A stretch of DNA of 64,000 bases from Bubalus kerabau (lineage: Eukaryota > Chordata > Mammalia > Artiodactyla > Bovidae): positions 160,461,697 through 160,525,696 of the forward strand of contig NC_073627.1 in NCBI RefSeq assembly GCF_029407905.1. The letters are read 5' to 3'. Both the position numbers and the translations under genes were made by a program. The notes under the pieces were generated by a model. The model was not told the origin of the DNA. It saw only the letters and a program-made list of their open reading frames with translations, and ran no database searches. Below, piece by piece: positions 1-11,586 of the stretch. Position 1 is the stretch's first letter, and each line of letters begins with the position of its first letter.

Positions 1-1179
1 TATTGAGATGGAGAATTGTGGTTACAGTGAAAATGAATCCTGTGAGCCAGTCATTTTGTGGATAGATTTATTTTTATGCCTTTCTTCATGTTTGTCTGAA
101 GGGGAAAAAAAAGTAACATGAGAATGGGAACAATAAAATATCTCATTCTGTACCTTCTTTTATTGACAGGTATAAGAAATATCTTATGTTTACATATCAC
201 CTATTTTAGAAAGTGAAGTATGTTTATGGGTACCAATTCATCATCAGAACATTTCTATGCCTGCATGTGGGGATCCACAAGCTGACCATCTGAATAAATT
301 CAATCAAACGATGTCTAATAACAGCTAATTTTAAAAAATCCTTTGTCAATTAAATCTAGTTAATTTATTTTCTCATTTTATTAATTGGTTGGTTTGATAC
401 TAAAATCAGGTTTCAACATTGTGCAAAGTTTTGCTAAATAGGATAAAACTGGCACAATCTCTTTATTTTTCAGAAGTATCTTTGGCATATTCAAAAACAA
501 TTAGACTTATATTGAAGCCCTAGTACAGGAAATTGTCCATAATTCCTCACTGTACAAAATCTGATTATCTAACTTTGTAATTGAGATTTATGACATCTTG
601 GAAGATTTACATTTGGTAAAACATCCTAGTCTTAATCTCCCAATCATTCTTTTAAGTACTAATAACTGCTATTGAGAACCTACTATAAACTTTGGACATG
701 CAAAGATGAACACAGTTTTTTAAGGACTATGATTTATTGGATACATGAAGAGTATAATAAGATGGAAGTGAATATAAATTGGTTGTTGTAAGAAAATTAA
801 CTACCTATTTAATCAAGAATAACCTGAACAAAAAGGGTGGAACAGGCATTGTAGGAAATAGGGTGGTGTGTTTTTCAAAAGAGCAAAATAGTTAAATAGC
901 CTGACAAAATCAGTATCTTTTGGCTGCAACAGAAGTTGAGAAAGATGAAGTGGCAATGTGATGCTGATGCTTAGGAGGTATTCTTATATACCATGTTTGA
1001 CCAGTATTCTTTAGGGAAGCAACTGAAACAGGGGTGGCTGAAATCTGAGTGAAGCAAATGAAATGGTAGTATCATTGGAGATTGTGGTCAGACTGGAAAC
1101 CATTAACCATTACCTTTGGCAATATACATTTCTCAGAATTAACCCTGCACAAGGCAAAGTGATTAAAGGTTGAAATCAC
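1..1179. other. AT-rich unique intergenic DNA
   Basis: I see no coding potential, no young transposon and no RNA gene here. A weak stretch near 655-735 resembles the degenerate 3' part of an ancient MIR or L2, but it is too diverged to call. The base composition is ordinary AT-rich mammalian intergenic DNA. Confidence 0.5.
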
Positions 1180-1382
1180 CAGCTCTGGACCCTAATCTCT
1201 TGACTTTGTGTATCCAGTTTATATGATCATTAGGCAAGTCATTGTTTTATTGTCTCTGTGTCTTAGGATCCTCATCTATAAAAATATTAGTAATGATAGT
1301 GTTTCATAAGGTTATTGTAAGGATTAAATCAATCAATGTATGTAAAACAGTGAAGTACCTCAATAAATGTTAACAGTCTTAT
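1180..1382 (+). mobile_element. MIR SINE relic
   Basis: The order of diverged motifs follows MIR. There is a 'ggcaagtcattg' stretch, then 'ctcatctataaaaatatt' (the cctcatctgtaaaatgg region), then 'ggttattgtaaggattaaa', and the end reads 'ctcaataaatgtta'. MIR is a tRNA-derived SINE that stopped moving before placental mammals radiated, so this copy is a fossil. It is non-coding. Confidence 0.72.
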
Positions 1383-1932
1383 CTGCTTTCTCTTATTTTC
1401 TAGTTTAAAAAATGGTTTAGACACACACCTTTCTTGTTCTACTTTCTTGTCAGGAAGTTCCATACATTCTCATACTGCTTTCTTAATATTCTTTTTCTTC
1501 ACTCTCTTTAGAAGCCCTTTGTAATCCTAGGTTGGTATTTTGTTATTTAGTCTTACACCCCATGTATAAAACTCGTATTGCCAGATGCCTTTTTTTTTCT
1601 TATGACTGCTGTAAATGTTTGGAGGAAAGTGTGATCTAAGCAAGACTGGTTTAGCTGAAACAACATTACAGTGAATCTTTGTTAGGCATCAAAGGAGTCT
1701 TGAAGACTTGTGAGGAAGGAAGGAAAGGGTTCTGACTCTAGGGACCAAGATGGTGTCAAATCTTAGCTCACAACGTCACATCTAAAGAATGAGTTTATTA
1801 ACATCCTTTTTTCAGTTTAATTTCAGACTGACTCAAGAATCATTATAAACAAAGAACTTGGACAATCAGAGTTAACTTTATACTGGCTGGGAGAAAGTAA
1901 GATTTTAAATCATTAACTCACATATTCAGACA
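1383..1932. other. Unique intergenic DNA
   Basis: No gene or recognisable repeat between the MIR and the Bov-tA. The stretch is AT-rich with short homopolymers only. Confidence 0.5.
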
Positions 1933-2151
1933 GGCTTCCCAGGTTGTGCTTAGTCGTAAAGAATCCACGTGCTAAAGCAGGAGACAGACATGGGCTTAAA
2001 CCCTGGGTTGGGCAGATCCCCAGAAGTAGAAAATGGCACCCTGCTCCAGTATTTTTGCCTGAAAAATTCCACGGGCAAAGGAGCCTGGCAGGCTACAGTC
2101 CATGGGGCCATAAAGAGTCAGACACAACTGAGCACACAGCACATTACACAC
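1933..2151 (+). mobile_element. Bov-tA SINE with 9-bp target duplication
   Basis: The left part is the tRNA-Glu-derived head (cttcccaggttgtgctta, then 'aaagaatccacgtgctaaag'). The right part is the Bov-A body (ctccagtatttttgcctg, 'acagtccatggggccat', 'agagtcagacacaactgag'). The 9-mer attcagaca lies on both sides (1924-1932 and 2152-2160), which is a clean target-site duplication. Bov-tA is a ruminant SINE moved by LINE proteins. The two overlapping open frames here are just the SINE read through and are not genes. Confidence 0.9.
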
Positions 2152-2160
2152 ATTCAGACA

Positions 2161-3034
2161 AAAACTATCAATGTCTAGTGAGGTTTTTGTATCCCCATCT
2201 TTAATAATGGGTGTGCAGAGATGAACCTGACATTAATTTTGCCTTTAGATCTATAGCTCATGGGAGAAACAAACAGGAAAATGGACAAGATGGATTAGTG
2301 CTATAAGTGGTGATATGAGGAAAATTCCATTTGTGAGCTCTCAGAAGACAGCCAACTGACATGACAGCAGTTTCTGCTGGTAACATCTGTTGCTGAGGTA
2401 GACCTGTTTATTCTCTGCTCTTTCTTTCCTTCTGCTTTGTTTCAGTGGGCAAGGACACTGCAAGGGTGTTCGCCACCCCAGTGAGAAGTAGAACCCTCCA
2501 GGTGTCTTGTGCTTCTTGTTAAGTAAGGAGCTGAAGGTGAAGCCTTCCACGTATTCCCCTGCACAAACTTTGGAAGGCTTAGATGAATAATAATATATGA
2601 GTTGAAAACTTTGACACTTGCCTGTGCTCTCAGATTCACAGTCCTGAATTCTCATTAGGGACATGGAGATATTCAAATTTCCAACTAGGGCTGAAATGGG
2701 ATATTGTAGAGAAAGAATAAGAAACAAAAACACCGTTCATAAAGATTATTAAACTAGCTTATAATATGGTAAAGTTATTGTGAGTATAGGGAGCCATTGC
2801 AAGAGAAATATCATCATGGTCAATATGATGATATTTGGTCATAAATATCAAAATTATGGTCAATAACATTAACAAAATTTTTCTTCTGTAGATTAATTAT
2901 TCACCTTTTACACCCCAATTAGGATTCTGCTTCTTTTTCTTTATTAGTTTCTTCAAAGGGAAGAACACCAGGAAAGAATTGCATGACAAGAGTTTAGCTT
3001 CACTTAAAAACTTACATGGATAAAATTCTTCAAT
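2161..3034. other. Unique intergenic DNA
   Basis: A 130-codon open frame on the minus strand (2341-2733) has no recognisable domain and a low-complexity start, and I do not support it as a gene. Otherwise AT-rich DNA with no young repeat. Confidence 0.5.
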
Positions 3035-3160
3035 AATGATAGCTACTTTTGATATTTGCCACATTTTATGTAACAATCTGTATATACATTATCCCCTTTA
3101 ATATAAAACAACAGCCTCATCCATCTATTTTGGAAACAATGGCTGTAAATATAGAAGGAC
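3035..3160 (-). mobile_element. Probable MIR fragment
   Basis: Read on the minus strand this follows the MIR 3' half. On the plus strand it has 'gatagctacttttgatattt', 'tatatacattatcccc', then a degenerate 'cctcatccatctattttgg' region. Divergence is high. A run of about 15 A follows at 3164-3178. Confidence 0.42.
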
Positions 3161-3280
3161 ATAAAAAAAAAAAAAAAGGTCCCTGAGCAGCCTGGATAGA
3201 TGTTAAAATATCATAAGCTAAATTTCACATAATTTGCTATAGAAATAAGGAGCCTTTTCTTTCAAGAATTCCTATCCTTC

Positions 3281-3310
3281 ACACACACACACACACACAT
3301 ATATATATAA
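3281..3310. repeat. (CA)n(TA)n microsatellite
   Basis: About nine CA units run directly into about five TA units. This is a simple repeat with possible length polymorphism. Confidence 0.9.
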
Positions 3311-3834
3311 TATTTAAATTATCTTATATATTTTAATAACTTTGTATTTTGAAATGTTCATTGAGAGCTGAAATTCTGGAGAATTTGTTTTTTAAATGTA
3401 GCCTCCATCCTGCAGCTGAAGAGCACACTGCTGACAAGTTAATTTTGCACACAAATAATCACATGGACCACAGCCAAACTCAATGAAACTAAGCCATGCC
3501 ATGTGGGGCCACCCAAGACAGACGGGTCATTGTGGAGAGGTCTGACAAAATGTGGTCCATTAGAAAAAGAAATGGTAAACCACTTCAGTATTTTTGCCTT
3601 GAGAACTCCATGAACAGTATGAAAAGGCAAAATGATAGGATACTGAGAGAGGAATTCCCCAGGTCAGTAGGTGTCCATTATGCTACTGGAGATCAGTGGA
3701 GAAATAACTCAAGAAAGAAGGAAGGGATGGAGCCAAAGCAAAAACAACACCCAGTTGTGGATGTGACTGATGATAGAAGCAAGGTCTGATGCTATAAAGA
3801 GCAATATTGTATAGGAACCTGGAATGTTAGATCC

Positions 3835-4412
3835 ATGAGTCAAGGCAAATCGGAAGTGGTCAAACAGGAGATGGCAACAGTGACCGTCAACATTCTAGGA
3901 ATCAGAGAACTAAAATGGACTGGAATGGGTGAATTTAACTCAGATGACCATCATATCTACTACTGTGGCCAGGAATCCCTTAGAAGAAATGGAGTAGCCA
4001 TAATGGTCAACAAAAGAGTCTGGAATGCAGTACTTGGATGTAATCTCAAAAACACAGAATGATCTCTGTTTGTTTCCAAGGAAAACCATTCAATATCACC
4101 GTAATCCAAGTCTATGCCCCAACCAGTAACACTGAAGAAGCTGAATTAGAACGGTTCTATGAAGACCTACAAGACCTTTTAGAACTAACACCCAAAAAAG
4201 ATGTCCTTTTCATTATAGGGGACTGGAATGCAAAAGTAGGAAGTCAAGAAACACCTGGAGTAACAGGCAAATTTGGCCTTGGAGTACAGAATGAAGCAGG
4301 GCAAAGACTAATAGAGTTTTGCCAAGAGAATGCACTGGTCATAGCAAACACACTCTTCCAACAACACAAGAGAAGACTCTACACATGGACACTAACAGAT
4401 GGTCAACATTGA
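3835..4412 (+). pseudogene. BovB copy 1 endonuclease remnant
   Basis: Two overlapping open frames (3835-4062 and 4059-4412) encode the AP-like endonuclease, which nicks target DNA to prime reverse transcription. Visible motifs are IRELKWTGMGEF (Glu active-site region), GDWNAKVGSQE (the GDxN motif) and, after an in-frame TGA at about 4411, NQIDYILC. Further on, the conserved Ser-Asp-His triplet reads Ser-Glu-His at 4497-4505. The break at 4060 is a frameshift. A related copy at 10583-13874 keeps Ser-Asp-His at this place, so the change is specific to this copy. Confidence 0.82.
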
Positions 4413-4535
4413 AATCAGATTGATTACATTCTCTGCAGGCAAAGATGGAGAAGCTCTATATAGTCAGCAAAAACAAGACCAGGAGCTGACTATGGTTCAG
4501 AACATGAACTCCATACTGCCAAACTCAGACTTAAA

Positions 4536-5075
4536 TTGAAGAAAGTGGGCAAAACCACTAGAAAATTCATGTATGACATAAATCAAATCCCTTATGAGGA
4601 TACAGTGGAAGTGAGAAATAGATTTAAGGGACTAGATTTGATAGACAGAATGGCTGATGAACTATGGACAGAGGTTCGTGACATGGTACAGGAGACAGGG
4701 ATCAAGATCATCCCCATGGAAAAGAAATGCAAAAAAGCAAAATGACTGTCTGAGGAGGCCTTACAAATAGCTGTGAAATGAAGAGAAGCGAAAAGCAAAG
4801 GAGTAAAGGAAAGATATAAGCATTTGAATGCAGAGTTCCAAAGAATAGCAAGGAGAAATAAGAAAGACTTCCTCAGTGATGAATGCAAAGAAATAGAGGA
4901 AAACAACAGAATGAGAAAGACTAGAGATCTCTTCAAGAAAATTAGAGATACCAAGGTAACATTTCATGCAAAGATGGGCTCAATAAAGGCCAGAAATGGT
5001 ATGGACCTAACAGAAGCAGAAGATATTAAGAAGAGGTGGCAAGAATACACAGAAGAACAAAAAAGATCTTCATGA
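4536..5075 (+). pseudogene. BovB copy 1 linker between endonuclease and RT
   Basis: Fragments of the lysine-rich linker survive in two frames (4536-4745 and 4824-5075), including 'YDINQIPYEDTVEVRNRF' and 'NAEFQRIARRNKKDFLSD'. Stops at 4743 and 4780 separate them. The same segment recurs at 11587-12116 and, antisense, at 43872-44385, which confirms that it belongs to the element. Confidence 0.78.
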
Positions 5076-5542
5076 CCCAGATAATCACGATGGTGTGATC
5101 ACTCACCTAGAGCCAGACATCTTGGAATGTAAAGTCAAGTAGGCCTTAGAAACCATCACTACAAAGCTGGTGGAGGTGATGGAATTCCAGTTGAGCTATT
5201 TCAAATCCTGAAAGATAATGTTTTGAAAGTGCTGCACTCAATATGCCAGCAAATTTAGAAAACTCAGCAGTGGCCACAGGACTGGAAAAGGTCAGCTTTC
5301 ATTCCAATTCCAAAGAAAGGCAATGGAAAAGAATGCTCAAACTACTGCACAATTGCACTCATCTCACATGCTAGTAAAGTAATGCTCAAAATTCTCCAAG
5401 CCAGGCTTCAGCAGTACATGAACCGTGAACTTCCAGATGTTCAAGCTGGTTTTAGAAAAGGCAGAAGAACCAGAGATCAAATTGCCAACATCCGCTGGAT
5501 CATGGAAAAAGCAAAAGAGTTCCAGAAAACATCTATTTCTGC

Positions 5543-6250
5543 TTGATTAACTATGCCAAAGCCTTTGACTGTGTGGATCCCAATAAACTGTGGACAATTC
5601 TTAAAGAGATGGGAATACCAGACCACCTGACCTGCCTCTTGAGAAATCTATATGCAGGTCAGGAAGCAACAGTTAGAACTGGACATGGAACAAGAGACTG
5701 GTTCCAAATTGGGAAAGGAGTACGTCAAGGCTATATATTGTCACCCTGCTTATTTAACTTCTATGCAGAGTACATCATGAGAAACGCTGGGCTGGAAGAA
5801 ACACAAGTTTGGACCAGCATTGATGGAAGAAATATCGATAACCTCAGATATGCAGATGACACCACCCTTATGGAAGAAAGTGAAGAGGAACTAAAAAGCC
5901 TCTCGATGAAAGTGAAAGAGGAGAGTGAAAAGGTTGGCTTAAAGTTCAACATTCAGAAAACGAAGATCATGGCATCTGGTCCCATCACTTCATGGGAAAT
6001 AGACGGGGAAACAGTGGAAACAGTATCAGACTTTATTTTTTTGGGCTCCAAAATCACTGCAGATGGTGATTTCAGCCATGAAATTAAAAGATGCTTACTC
6101 CTTGGAAGGAAAGTTGTGACCAATTTAGACAGCATATTAAAAAGCAGAGACATTACTTTGCCAACAAAGGTCCGTCTAGTCAAGGCTATGGTTTTTCCAG
6201 TGGTCATGTATGGATGTGAGAGTTTGACTGTGAAGAAAGCTGAATGCTGA
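5543..6250 (+). pseudogene. BovB copy 1 reverse transcriptase, motif A changed
   Basis: An open stretch of 235 codons carries the palm and thumb of a non-LTR reverse transcriptase. It has motif A, then VRQGYILSPCLFN (motif B), NLRYADDTTLM (catalytic YADD, motif C), and 'DFIFLGSKITADGDFSHE' further on. In motif A the sequence is INYAKAFDCVD, where sister copies have IDYAKAFDCVD. The Asn codon at 5549-5551 replaces what should be a metal-binding Asp. A one-base loss just upstream separates this from the earlier RT motifs, and TGA at 6248 cuts off the C-terminus. Confidence 0.85.
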
Positions 6251-6814
6251 AGAATTGACGCCTTTGAACTGTGGTGTTGGAGAAGAGTCTTGAGAGTCCC
6301 TTGGAGTGCAAGGAGATCCAACCAGTCCATTCTAAAGGAGATCAGTCCTGGGTGTTCATTGGAAGGACTGATGCTGAAGCTGAAACTCCAATAATTTGGC
6401 CACCTGATGGGAAGAGCTAACTCATTGGAAAAGACCCTGATGCTGGGAGAGATTGGGGGCAGGAGGAGAAGGGGACGACAGAGGACGAGATGACTGGATG
6501 GCACCACCTACTCAATGGACATGAGTTTGAGTAGATTCCAGGAGTTGGTGATGGACAGGGAGGCCTGGCGTGCTGCCATTCACGGGGTTGCAAAGAGTCA
6601 GACATGACTGAGTAACTGAACAGAACTGAACTGAACTAAGTTTTAAATCAGTCTAAGATGTGATTCAAAAGAATATTAACCAGACATCCAGCTATGTTAT
6701 AACCTACCCCTCTAAATGTAAGATCATAAAGAGGACTGATAATATTTTTGTCCGATAACTTATTAACAGACTACTTTAACTCCATTTAAGTAATATCGTG
6801 TATTTTGATTATTT

Positions 6815-6960
6815 GTTTTATTTCAGTTAAATTTATTGGAGTATAGTTGATTTACAATGTTTTGTTAGTTTCTACTACATAGCAGAATAAATCAGTTATA
6901 CATGTACATATATCCACTCCTTTTAACATTGCTTTTCATTATTTATTTTAAATCTTTCTA
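6815..6960 (-). mobile_element. L1 3'-UTR fragment (probable)
   Basis: The phrase 'ggagtatagttgatttacaa' followed by 'gttagtttctactacatagc' and 'cagttatacatgtacatata' is the antisense of a common artiodactyl L1 3' untranslated region. The same segment recurs at 62190-62480. It is short, old and non-coding. Confidence 0.6.
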
Positions 6961-7083
6961 AAAAATAAAAATATATATAAAATTGGAAAGAATAATAGAC
7001 TAAATATACATATCCTATGATTGATAGTTTTTACGTATTTTCATATTTGCTTTGTATTTTAGTCATGTAAATGTCAATATTAC

Positions 7084-8510
7084 AGATCAGATCAGTCGCT
7101 CAGTCATGTCCAACTCTTTTCGACCCCATGAATCACAGCACGCCAGGCCTCCCTGTCCATCACCAACTCCCGGAGTTCACTCAGACTCACGTCCATCGAG
7201 TCAGTGATGCCATCCAGCCATCTCATCCTCTGTCGTCCCCTTCTCCTCCTGCCCCCAATCCCTCCCAGCATCAGAGTCTTTTCCAATGAGTCAACTCTTC
7301 ACATGAGGTGGCCAAAGTACTGGAGTTTCAGCTTTAACATCATTCTTCCAAAGAAATCCCAGGGCTGATCTCCTTAAGAATGGACTGGTTGGATCTCCTT
7401 GCAGTCCAAGGGACTCTCAAGAGTCTTCTCCAACACCACAGTTCAAAGGCATCAATTCTTCGGTGCTCACCCTTCTTCAGAGTCCAACTCTCACATCCAT
7501 ACATGACCACAGGAGAAACCATAGCCTTGACTAGACGGACCTTTGTTGGTAAAGTAATGTCTCTGCTTTTCAATATGCTATCTAGGTTGGTCATAACTTT
7601 CCTTCCAAGGAGTAAGCGTCTTTTAATTTCATGGCTGCAGTCACCATCTGTAGTGATTTTGGAGCCCAGAAAAATAAAGTCTGACACTGTTTCCACTGTT
7701 TCCCCATCTATTTCCATAAGTGGTGGGACCGGATGCCATGATCTTCGTTTTCTGAATGTTGAGCTTTAAGCCAACTTTTTCACTCTCCATTTTCACTTTC
7801 ATCGAGAGGCTTTTGAGTTCCTCTTCACTTTCTGCCATAAGGGTGGTGTCATCTGCATATCTGAGGTTATTGATATTTCTCCCGGCAACCTTGATTCCAG
7901 CTTGTGTTTCTTCCAGTCCATCGTTTCTCATGATATACTCTGCATAGAAGTTAAATAAACAGGGTGACAATATACAGCCTTGACGTACTCCTTTTCCTAT
8001 TTGGAACCAGTCTGTTGTTCCATGTCCAGTTCTAACTCTTGCTTCCTGACCTGCATACAAATTTCTCAAGAGGCAGATCAGATGTTCTGGTATTCCCATC
8101 TCTTTCAGAATTGTCCACAGTTTATTGGGATCCACACAGTCAAAGGCTTTGGCATAGTCAATAAAACAGAAATAGATGTTTTTCTACAACTCTCTTGCCT
8201 TTTCCATGATCCAGCAGATGTTGGCAATCTGGTCTCTGGTTCCTCTGCCTTTTCTAAAACTAGCTTGAACATCTGGAAGTTCATGGTTCACGTATTGCTG
8301 AAGCCTGTCTTGGAGAATTTTGAGCATTACTTTACTAGCGTGTGAGATGAGTGCAATTGTGCGATAGTTTGAGCATTCTTTGGCATTGCCTTTCTTTGGG
8401 ATTGGAATGAAAACTGACCTTTTCCAGTCCTGTGGCCTCTGCTGAGTTGTCCAAATTTGCTGGCATATTGAGGGCAGCATTTTCACAGCATCATCTTTCA
8501 GGATTTGAAA
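7084..8510 (-). mobile_element. BovB LINE, 5'-truncated (copy 2)
   Basis: Antisense BovB starting with the tail (agatcagatcagtcgctcag) and ending inside the RT region at 'tcaggatttgaaa'. It covers the last 1.43 kb of the element. Minus-strand frames 7340-7717, 7641-8135 and 8184-8486 carry RT sequence with GVRQGCILSPCLFN and NLRYADDTTLM, and motif A (IDYAKAF) is intact. Frameshifts near 7700 and 8150 split the protein. The thumb reads SPGISLEE and the tail is the atcag type, features shared with the younger-looking copies here. It lies tail-to-tail with copy 1. Confidence 0.9.
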
Positions 8511-8526
8511 TATCCTGAATGGCTAT

Positions 8527-8868
8527 TGTAGGTACTTCCTATTGTTAAATTCTAATTTTGTTATCCTAAAATGTAAAATGTGGGAGTGGGTCTGGTAAAT
8601 TTTTCACAAACTTAAGACATTCTATGATTCATTGCAAAAACTGATTAAAAGGTATATAACTCCATTACTAACACTACCACGGGGGTACTCTTTCTGCCTC
8701 CTTCTGATATCTGTGTCAGAAGCTTTCTCTATCCCTTTTTTACTTTAATAAAACTCTATTACACAAACGCTCTGAGTGATCAAGCCTCATCTCTGGCCCT
8801 AGATTGAATTCTTCTCTTCTGGAGGCCAAGAATCCCAGTGTCTTTTGTGGTTCAGCAACAACATTTCA
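8527..8868 (+). mobile_element. Solo LTR of a bovine endogenous retrovirus (probable)
   Basis: The segment has LTR layout. It begins TG, has a TATA-like 'aaggtatataactcc' at 8649, a poly-A signal aataaa near 8747, a U5-like part with 'ctctgagtgatcaagcctca' and 'ggaggccaagaatcccagtg', and ends in CA at 8868. This R-U5 wording is familiar from bovine class I ERV LTRs. No internal retroviral genes are adjacent, so it is a solo LTR left by recombination. The exact 5' edge and the short target duplication (ctat versus atat) are uncertain. Confidence 0.62.
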
Positions 8869-9639
8869 ATATGATATTTCTTTCACTAATGCCTCACTTT
8901 AAATAAGTAAGGTGATCTAATTATTGAATATGACAGTGGAAATCTTTTGGCAATTTTCTGACAAAGGTGTGTTTACTCCTAAAAACTACTAAATGAGTTG
9001 ACCTCTTTTCTTCTGTAAATTACTGGCTCTGGATGCAACACCAAGAGCTTTCCCCAGTTGGAGTCAACATGCTAGGGAAGGAGGAGTTAGGATTATCACA
9101 GAGAAACCAAGTTGGAGATCTGACCTTACCTATCTAGTGCCTTTCTTAATTCTGGAGCTTTGGACCCTTGGGACTCTTAAGGGAGAAACATGACTTCTTT
9201 ATAATTTAAGCAAGTTTCATTTGTATCTATTATCTGATCATGAAAGCATCTATTTAAATAATTGGTATATATTTTAAATTATATGAAAACTAACGTGAAC
9301 CAATTATGTATATAATTATGTGAATACCACCAATTAAAAATAAAAATAATAAAATTTCAAAGAGGATATGTAGGAAAGATATGTATCATTAAACTCTTTA
9401 AACGTCTGCTAGTAGTCAAAGAAATAGAGTTGTAGAGGAATAATTTAACTTTGATAAATTTTTCAAAACATGATATTCAATATTTCTATAAGCCTTCAGG
9501 CTTATAGAAACTTAACTTAACTTAAACTAAATAATTAAATATAATTTTAAAGCAGTTTAAACTAGGAATTTATGGAAAATAAATTTGCAATAGATATTGA
9601 GAGTCTTAAAATGATAAAAAAAATTGAGTCCTATCATTT
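8869..9639. other. AT-rich intergenic DNA
   Basis: No gene or assigned repeat. The stretch from about 9240 is very AT-rich. The inverted word pair ataagccttcaggcttat at 9489-9506 is a small perfect hairpin of unknown meaning. Confidence 0.45.
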
Positions 9640-9812
9640 AAATTATAAATATTTATCCTAAGGAAATAATTATAAAATAATATCCCTATAATGATGACCA
9701 TTTTGATTTATTTTAATAATGGGAAAATATTCAGCTATAATGTGATTACCCCACAATGATGAATGACTAATTTATTAAAAGATGTTCTTCAACTAGAGTA
9801 ATTGTTTTTCAT
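9640..9812 (+). mobile_element. Ancient L1/HAL1-like fragment (weak)
   Basis: The phrase 'atttatcctaaggaaataat' and the later pattern of diverged 'aatgggaaaatattcagcta' resemble the 3' region of old mammalian L1M or HAL1 elements. Divergence is heavy and no frame is open. Confidence 0.38.
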
Positions 9813-9951
9813 ATAAAGCACACTAAAGGAGCTACACATGATACTTGCTAAAATACAGGCTCTTGATCCCTTATTAGACTTTCTGTATCAGAATCTCTTG
9901 AATTTACAAGAATTTACACATTCATCCCAAGATATTCTAATGATCAAGCAT

Positions 9952-10393
9952 TCAGCTCAGTTTAGTCCAGTCATTCAGTCGTGTCTAACTCTTTGCAACC
10001 CCATGAATGGCAGTACACCAGGCCTCCCTGTCCATCACCAACTCCCAGAGTCCACCCAAACCCATGTCCATTGTGTCGACAATGCCATCCAACCATCTCA
10101 TCCTCTGTGGTCCCCTTCTCCTCCTGCCCTCAATCTTTCCCAGCATCAGGGTCATTTCAAATGAGTCAGTTCTAATCAATCAGGTGGCCAAAGTATTGGA
10201 GTTTCAGCTTCAACATCAGTCCCTCCAATGAACACCCAGGACTGATCTCCTTTAGGCTGGACTGGATCTCCTTGCAGTCCAAGGGACTCTCAAGAGTCTT
10301 CTCAAACATCACAGTTCAAAAGCATCAATTCTTTGGTGCTCAGCTTTCTTTATAGTCCAACTCTCAAATCTATACAGACTACTGGAAAAACCT
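9952..10393 (-). mobile_element. BovB LINE 3' fragment (copy 3)
   Basis: The antisense tail (cagctcagtttagtccagtc) is followed by 440 bp of BovB 3' end up to 'gactactggaaaaacc'. Only the C-terminal thumb and tail remain. It is 5'-truncated and moderately diverged. Confidence 0.87.
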
Positions 10394-10501
10394 TATGTGA
10401 GAAATAATGCTCACTCTTAAAATTATAACTATGATGACCATGCACAAGTATTTCAAAATGTCATTACATTGAAAGAAAAATAAAGAAATAAAGAAAATAT
10501 A

Positions 10502-10533
10502 TTTCTTTGCCATCTGAGCCACCAGGAAAGAGA
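10502..10533 (-). mobile_element. Bov-tA head fragment
   Basis: The 32 bp 'ttctttgccatctgagccac' plus 'caggaaagag' match the tRNA-derived head of Bov-tA in antisense. The whole SINE body is missing, which is unusual because truncation normally removes the head. A deletion is the simplest explanation. The following tttatagaga is shared with the flank of the Bov-tA at 14443-14648. Confidence 0.55.
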
Positions 10534-10549
10534 TTTATAGAGATGTAGT

Positions 10550-10582
10550 TTATATATATATACATATATATGTATATATATG
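10550..10582. repeat. TA/TATG simple repeat
   Basis: Alternating TA, TACA and TATG units directly precede the first recognisable base of the next BovB. Confidence 0.85.
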
Positions 10583-11586
10583 TGGTGGAGAGTTCTGACA
10601 AAACATGGTCCACTGGAGAAGATAATTACAAACCACTTCAGTATTTTTGCCTTGAGAACCCCACAAACAGTATGAAAAGACAAAAAGATATGACACTGAA
10701 AGATGAACTCTCCAGATCAGTAGGTACCCAATATGGTACTGGAGAAGAGTGGAGAAATAGCTCCAGAAACAATGAAAGACAGATCCAAAGCGAAAGCAAC
10801 TCCCAGTTGTGGATGTGACTGGTGATGGTGTCCAATGCTGTGAAGAGCAAAACTGCATAGGAACTTAGAATGTTAAATCCATGAATCAAGGTAAATTAGA
10901 GTAGTCAAACAGGAGATGGCAAGTGTGAATATCAACATCATAGGAATCAGTGAACTAAAATGGACTGGAATGCGTGAATTGAATTCAGATGACCATCATA
11001 TCTACTACTGTGGGAAAGAATCCCTTAGAAAAAATGGAGTAGCCCTCATAGTCAACAAAAGAGTCTGAAATGCAGTACTTAGGTGCCATCTCAAGAATGA
11101 CAGAATGAAATCTGCTCATTTCCAAGGAAAACCATTCAATATCACAGTAATCCAAGTCTATGTGCCAACCAGTAATGCTGAAGAAGCTGAAGTTGAAGGG
11201 TTCTATGATGACCTACAAGCCCTTCTAGAACTAACACCCCCAAAAAAACATGTTCTTTTCATCATAGGGAAATGGAAAATGCAAAAGTAGGAAGTCAAGA
11301 GACACCTGGAGTAACAGGCAAATTTGGACTTGGAGTACAAAATGAAGCAAGGCAAAAACTCACAGAATTTTGCCAATAGAACACACTGGTCATAGCAAAC
11401 ACACTCTTCCAACACCACAAGGGAAGACTCTACACATGGACATCACCAGATGATCAACACTGAAATCAGATTGATTATATTCTTTGCAGCCAAAGATAGA
11501 AGAGCTCTATACAGTCAGCAAAAACAAGACCAGGAGGTGACTGTGGCTCAGATCATGAACTCCTTATTGCCAAATTCAGAATTAAA

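Larger units (their letters stand above)
3398..6640 (+). mobile_element. BovB LINE (RTE), full-length size, dead (copy 1)
   Basis: At about 3.24 kb this is the expected size of a complete BovB. It runs from a 5' untranslated region, through endonuclease and reverse-transcriptase sequence, to the tail with repeated ctgaa units at 6616-6636. The 8-mer ttttaaat sits at 3390-3397 and 6641-6648, a plausible target-site duplication that supports full length. The frame is broken by several stops and frameshifts (near 4060, 4411, 4743, 4780, 5076-5540 and 6248). BovB moves by target-primed reverse transcription and entered ruminant genomes by horizontal transfer. This copy cannot make a working protein, because conserved residues of both enzymes are changed as well. 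Confidence 0.9.

Noticed and set aside
2341..2733. 130-codon minus-strand frame as a gene
   Set aside because: No domain, no signal peptide or splice context, no paralogue in the window. The length is within chance for 64 kb.
3496..3789. Separate ORF1 of BovB (97 codons)
   Set aside because: The frame lies in the BovB 5' region, and I see no ORF1-type domain. The equivalent stretch in copy 4 (10570-10818) is open, but decay prevents a firm claim.
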